Assembly: GCF_003852315.1 (NCBI RefSeq)
Contig: NZ_CP027762.1
Location: forward strand, 6,469,867 to 6,533,866
Origin: Pseudomonas sp. LBUM920
Lineage (GTDB): Bacteria; Pseudomonadota; Gammaproteobacteria; Pseudomonadales; Pseudomonadaceae
Length of the DNA: 64,000 bases
Direction of reading: 5' to 3'
Shown here piece by piece: positions 60,931-64,000 of this stretch. Within the stretch, counting starts at the first letter, position 1; each line of letters begins with the position of its first letter. The translations under genes were made by a program, and so were the position numbers. Below the pieces are notes generated by a model, which did no database searches, was not told the origin of the DNA, and saw nothing but the letters and a program-made list of their open reading frames with translations.

Positions 60931-62613
60931 TTACGCCGCCGCTTTTTTGGTAGCCGCTTCGATTTTACGTGTGATGTACCACTGTTGAGAGATCGACAGG
61001 CAGTTGTTGACGACCCAGTACAGCACCAGACCAGCAGGGAACCACAGGAAGAAGAAGGTGAAGATGATTGGCATCATTTTCATCACTTTGGCCTGCATCG
61101 GATCCGGCGGAGTCGGGTTCAAACGCTGCTGGATGAACATGGTCGCGCCCATGATGATCGGCAGGATAAAGAACGGGTCTTTGATCGACAGGTCAGTTAT
61201 CCACAGCATGAACGGAGCCTGACGCATTTCCACGCTTTCCAGGAGTACCCAGTAAAGCGACAGGAATACCGGCATCTGCACCAGAATCGGCAAGCAACCA
61301 CCCAGCGGGTTGATCTTCTCTTTCTTGTACAGCTCCATCATGGCTTGCGACATTTTCTGCCGGTCATCGCCATGTTGCTCTTTCAGCGCGGCCAGTTTCG
61401 GGGCCACGGCACGCATACGTGCCATCGACTTGTAGCTGGCGGCCGACAGAGGGAAGAAGATCCCCTTGATCAGCATGGTCAGCAAGATGATCGAGAAACC
61501 CCAGTTACCGACGATGCTGTGGATATGTTGCAGCAGCCAGAAAATTGGCTGGGCGATGAACCACAGAATCCCGTAATCCACAGTCAGTTCCAGACCTGGG
61601 GACAACTCTTTCAGCACAGCCTGGCTTTTCGGGCCGGCATACAGCGTGGCGCTGGTTTCAGCCTTGGCACCTGGTGCGACGGTCAACGCCGGGCCAGTAA
61701 AACCAATGATGTAGTTGCCTTGGCTGTCTTTGCGGGTTTGAACCAGGTTGGCTTCACCCTTGTTCGGGATCCATGCGGTCACGAAGTAGTGTTGCAACCA
61801 GGCAACCCAGCCGCCTTGTACAGTTTCTTTCAACGCGCCCTTGTCGATATCTTTCATCGACACTTTTTTGTACGGCTCGCTACTTGTCCACAGGGCAGCG
61901 CCCAGGTAAGTCGCGGTGCCAGTGGCAGTGCTGGAAGACGGATCGGCGCTGTTGTCACGCTTGAGCTGGGCAAACAGGTTGCCGCTCCATGGCTTGGCGC
62001 TTTCGTTGTCGATCAGATAAGTGACTTTCAGATCGTACAAACCGCGGGTAAAGCTGAAACGCTTGATGTAGTTGACGCCGTCCTGACTGAATTTCAGGTC
62101 AACGTTCAACTGGTTCTGGCCGTCAGCCAGTTGATAAGTCTTCTGTTCGGTCGAATAAACCGGACGACCGGTAGCACGAGCATCCGGACCGTCAGTGCCG
62201 GTCAGGCCGCTTTGTGCCAGATAAGTGCGTTCACCACCGTTGTCGAACAGTTGGAACGGCACATCTGGATGGTCTTGGCGACGTGGATACAGCGGCAGTT
62301 TCAACTGCGCGATATCACCACCTTGTGGGTCGATAGCCAGGTCGAGCACATCCGTTTTCACGTGGATGAGGTCTTTGTTGGTGACCACTGGCGTTTCTAG
62401 AGGGGCGCTTGTCTCGCCATTCGCGCTGGGAACATCGGCACTCGCGGACGCATTGTTACCCAACGGGGTGTCCGGAATAGCCGGCGCAGCCTGATTGGCA
62501 GCAACATTCTGAGTCGGCAGGGCAGCCTGGCCGTAGTCCTGGTTCCACTTAAGAACCATGACGTAGGACACGATTGCCAGGGCGACGATCAGGATCGTGC
62601 GTTTAATATCCAT
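60931..62613 (-). CDS. yidC: Membrane protein insertase YidC
   Basis: 560 aa. N-terminal membrane helix, large periplasmic beta domain (about 60-340) and the five-helix insertase core (about 350-540) with the conserved arginine in SYKSMARMRAV. It inserts inner-membrane proteins such as the ATP synthase c subunit encoded nearby. 2 bp after yidD. Confidence 0.98.
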   Translation of the reverse strand: MDIKRTILIVALAIVSYVMVLKWNQDYGQAALPTQNVAANQAAPAIPDTPLGNNASASADVPSANGETSAPLETPVVTNKDLIHVKTDVLDLAIDPQGGDIAQLKLPLYPRRQDHPDVPFQLFDNGGERTYLAQSGLTGTDGPDARATGRPVYSTEQKTYQLADGQNQLNVDLKFSQDGVNYIKRFSFTRGLYDLKVTYLIDNESAKPWSGNLFAQLKRDNSADPSSSTATGTATYLGAALWTSSEPYKKVSMKDIDKGALKETVQGGWVAWLQHYFVTAWIPNKGEANLVQTRKDSQGNYIIGFTGPALTVAPGAKAETSATLYAGPKSQAVLKELSPGLELTVDYGILWFIAQPIFWLLQHIHSIVGNWGFSIILLTMLIKGIFFPLSAASYKSMARMRAVAPKLAALKEQHGDDRQKMSQAMMELYKKEKINPLGGCLPILVQMPVFLSLYWVLLESVEMRQAPFMLWITDLSIKDPFFILPIIMGATMFIQQRLNPTPPDPMQAKVMKMMPIIFTFFFLWFPAGLVLYWVVNNCLSISQQWYITRKIEAATKKAAA

Positions 62614-62615
62614 GA

Positions 62616-62861
62616 TTACTCGGCCATCGAAGAAGAACGGGAGGTAGGGATAGGTGGAACCGGGTCAAAACCACCGGGATTCCACGGATGACAGCGGCCT
62701 AAACGACGAAAGGCCAGCCAGCCACCGCGCAGAAGACCATGATTTTCTATGGCCTCTAACGCGTAGCAGGAACAACTGGGGTAGAAACGACAGTGGTCGG
62801 CCATCAGAGGACTAATGGCATAACGGTAAAACTGGATCGGAACGAGGGCCAGTTTACGCAT
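62616..62861 (-). CDS. yidD: Membrane protein insertion efficiency factor YidD
   Basis: 81 aa. Family motif RFYPSCSCYALEAIENHG and the C-terminal RRLGRCHPWNPGG. Amphipathic protein that assists YidC. It overlaps the end of rnpA by eight bases. Confidence 0.95.
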   Translation of the reverse strand: MRKLALVPIQFYRYAISPLMADHCRFYPSCSCYALEAIENHGLLRGGWLAFRRLGRCHPWNPGGFDPVPPIPTSRSSSMAE

Positions 62862-63258
62862 TGGTGCTGTCTACCCCTACAGTTTCGGTGCTGACTGCTG
62901 GTGCTGGCTTGTTGGTACGCGCCAAACGTTTCCAGAGCTTGCCGAAATGCTGAATCAATTCGGGGTTTTCTACGTCCCCCAAGCCTTTGCGCGCGACGAT
63001 AACAATATCCCAACCAACCAGAGTTTCCTGGTGGAGGCGAAACGATTCGCGCATCAGACGCTTGAGGCGATTGCGCTCAACGGAGAGCTTTACGCTCTTC
63101 TTGCCGATCACCAAGCCGAGGCGGGGGTGATCCAGATCGTTGTTACGCGCAAGGAGCAGGAGATTTTTCCCCCGAACCTTGCCGGTGGGGGAGTCAAAGA
63201 CTGCCTTGAAATGCCGGGGGGTTAGCAGACGCTTTTCCCGACTGAAGTCCTGACTCAC
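62854..63258 (-). CDS. rnpA: Ribonuclease P protein component
   Basis: 134 aa from a GTG start. The RNase P motif KKSVKLSVERNRLKRLMRE is clear. It pairs with the catalytic RNA to mature tRNA 5' ends. The frame runs upstream through rpmH in another reading, but the GTG at 63258 (VSQDFSREKRLLTP) is the known Pseudomonas start and lies 16 bp after the rpmH stop. Confidence 0.94.
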   Translation of the reverse strand: MSQDFSREKRLLTPRHFKAVFDSPTGKVRGKNLLLLARNNDLDHPRLGLVIGKKSVKLSVERNRLKRLMRESFRLHQETLVGWDIVIVARKGLGDVENPELIQHFGKLWKRLARTNKPAPAVSTETVGVDSTNA

Positions 63259-63274
63259 CACCAGTACCGGATTA

Positions 63275-63409
63275 TCAAACTGCCAGACGCGCACGACCTT
63301 TGGCGCGGCGACGCGACAGGACAGCACGGCCGTTCTTGGTGGCCATGCGAGCACGGAAGCCGTGAGTACGGGCGCGTTTGATGGTGCTTGGTTGGAAAGT
63401 ACGTTTCAT
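63275..63409 (-). CDS. rpmH: Ribosomal protein L34
   Basis: 44 aa, highly basic. Starts MKRTFQPSTIKRARTHGFRA and ends AKGRARLAV. Conserved first gene of the rpmH-rnpA-yidD-yidC operon, transcribed away from oriC and dnaA. Confidence 0.97.
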   Translation of the reverse strand: MKRTFQPSTIKRARTHGFRARMATKNGRAVLSRRRAKGRARLAV

Positions 63410-63994
63410 GGCGTTGTTACCTGGTTCGTCCACAACGGGCCGGAATGGCCCCCGTTTTAAGAGACCGGCGATTCTAGAGAAAGCAAGCCTCTAGGTCAAT
63501 TTCCAACCAGCTTTTCCTTTAATTAGATCTCTGCAGGCGATTGGGCCTTTTCGGCTCGCCCGGCTTTCACGAGCAATGCCATAGATATAAAAATAAAGAA
63601 GGAAGTTATTTAAAGCTTTTCTGTAAAGCTTATAAAAGCTAGGGAGGCGATCCTCTGTGGATAACTGCTCTGAGCCCATATTCCACCTGATGTACAGAGA
63701 ATGACAACTAGGGGGAGAAGCGGTGCTCTGCCTGTGCTGCGCTGTCGGATAACCTGTGCGTGGAATGGGTTGTTATCCACAGGCCAGTTACCCACAGACT
63801 TTCGACCCCACTTGTACAACGAGCTTAGGTGCGCTTATCCACAGAGCTTATGCACAGACCATTGGTCGGCTTTTTTGCGCTTAACGCATTGATTTTGGGT
63901 GCCCTGTGAGCAACCTACATGTGGATAAGTGGGCGGCTGGCCGCTACAATGGCGGCTGTTTTTGCCTCACCGGCTTTCAACTTAGGGGATATCC
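63410..63994. other. oriC: Chromosomal replication origin oriC
   Basis: The rpmH-dnaA gap, the site of the functional origin in Pseudomonas. Four perfect DnaA boxes (63656-63664, 63773-63781, 63835-63843, 63920-63928) and two one-mismatch boxes (63788, 63848). An AT-rich stretch at about 63580-63645 to the left is the likely unwinding element. It also holds the divergent rpmH and dnaA promoters; the box at 63920 sits near the expected dnaA promoter, consistent with autoregulation. Confidence 0.93.
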
Positions 63995-64000
63995 GTGTCA
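63995..64000 (+). CDS. dnaA: Chromosomal replication initiator DnaA (first two codons only)
   Basis: GTG-TCA at the window edge, preceded by AGGGGA at a normal spacing. Identity rests on position after oriC and rpmH and on the usual Pseudomonas dnaA start (GTG, Ser); almost none of the protein is visible. Confidence 0.8.

Noticed and set aside
63491..63679. A short open frame between rpmH and dnaA
   Set aside because: It covers the AT-rich part of oriC and a perfect DnaA box, with no family resemblance.

Overview
The window is a chromosomal segment of a Pseudomonas, most likely of the P. fluorescens lineage. The evidence is the gene order rpmH-rnpA-yidD-yidC-mnmE ... mnmG-rsmG-parA-parB-atpIBEFHAGDC-glmU-glmR-glmS, the GTG start of dnaA in the last six bases, the GC-rich codon use and the REP palindromes built on GTGGGAGC. 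The right edge is the replication origin: four perfect DnaA boxes and an AT-rich stretch lie between rpmH and dnaA. I see no rRNA, tRNA, insertion sequence, prophage or CRISPR array.

Layout. (1) 1-8135 is a zinc-starvation island: zigA (cut by the window edge), a DksA paralogue that has lost three of four zinc-finger cysteines, a secreted unknown, a periplasmic amidase, then one tightly coupled operon folE2-ABC ATPase-permease-binding protein-hisI paralogue-gamma carbonic anhydrase-dihydroorotase paralogue. Two Zur-type palindromes (GTTATA-N-TATAAC) sit in its two divergent intergenic regions. (2) 8132-13580 holds a DUF3617 protein, cardiolipin synthase, a cyclopropane synthase and a three-gene bufferin-type peptide operon (DUF2282 precursor, DUF692/MNIO enzyme, DUF2063 partner). 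(3) 13697-19535 is a four-gene operon of three SPFH/prohibitin-like membrane proteins and a P1B-type ATPase (HmtA-like), led by a third, weaker Zur-like box. (4) 19839-25519 is a phospholipid-type operon resembling E. coli ynbABCD with two extra genes. (5) 25667-35071 has an Lrp regulator, a LysE exporter, a giant alpha-2-macroglobulin and PbpC. (6) 35224-39083 has a GIDE-domain/LemA pair, an orphan adenylate-forming enzyme and a small unknown. (7) 39144-54866 is the conserved glmS-glmR-glmU, ATP synthase, parAB, rsmG-mnmG block. (8) 54867-59392 is a DnaA-box-rich, AT-rich gap followed by a FecI/FecR/TonB-receptor iron-signalling cassette inserted in the otherwise conserved origin block. (9) 59481-64000 is mnmE, yidC, yidD, rnpA, rpmH, oriC and the first codons of dnaA.

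How it fits together. Two metal themes dominate the left third: zinc sparing and scavenging (Zur island, HmtA operon) and probably copper buffering (bufferin operon immediately downstream of the HmtA operon on the same strand). Two membrane-lipid blocks (cardiolipin/cyclopropane enzymes and the ynb-like operon) lie on either side of the metal genes. The right half is origin-linked housekeeping. Two replication or segregation signals extend beyond oriC: at least 28 perfect DnaA 9-mers occur from about 23 kb to 64 kb, mostly inside genes, and a 14-bp perfect palindrome identical to the core of a Pseudomonas parS site lies inside folE2.

Limits: all calls come from reading the sequence and translations and from remembered family knowledge. 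No database search was run. Start codons were chosen by eye.
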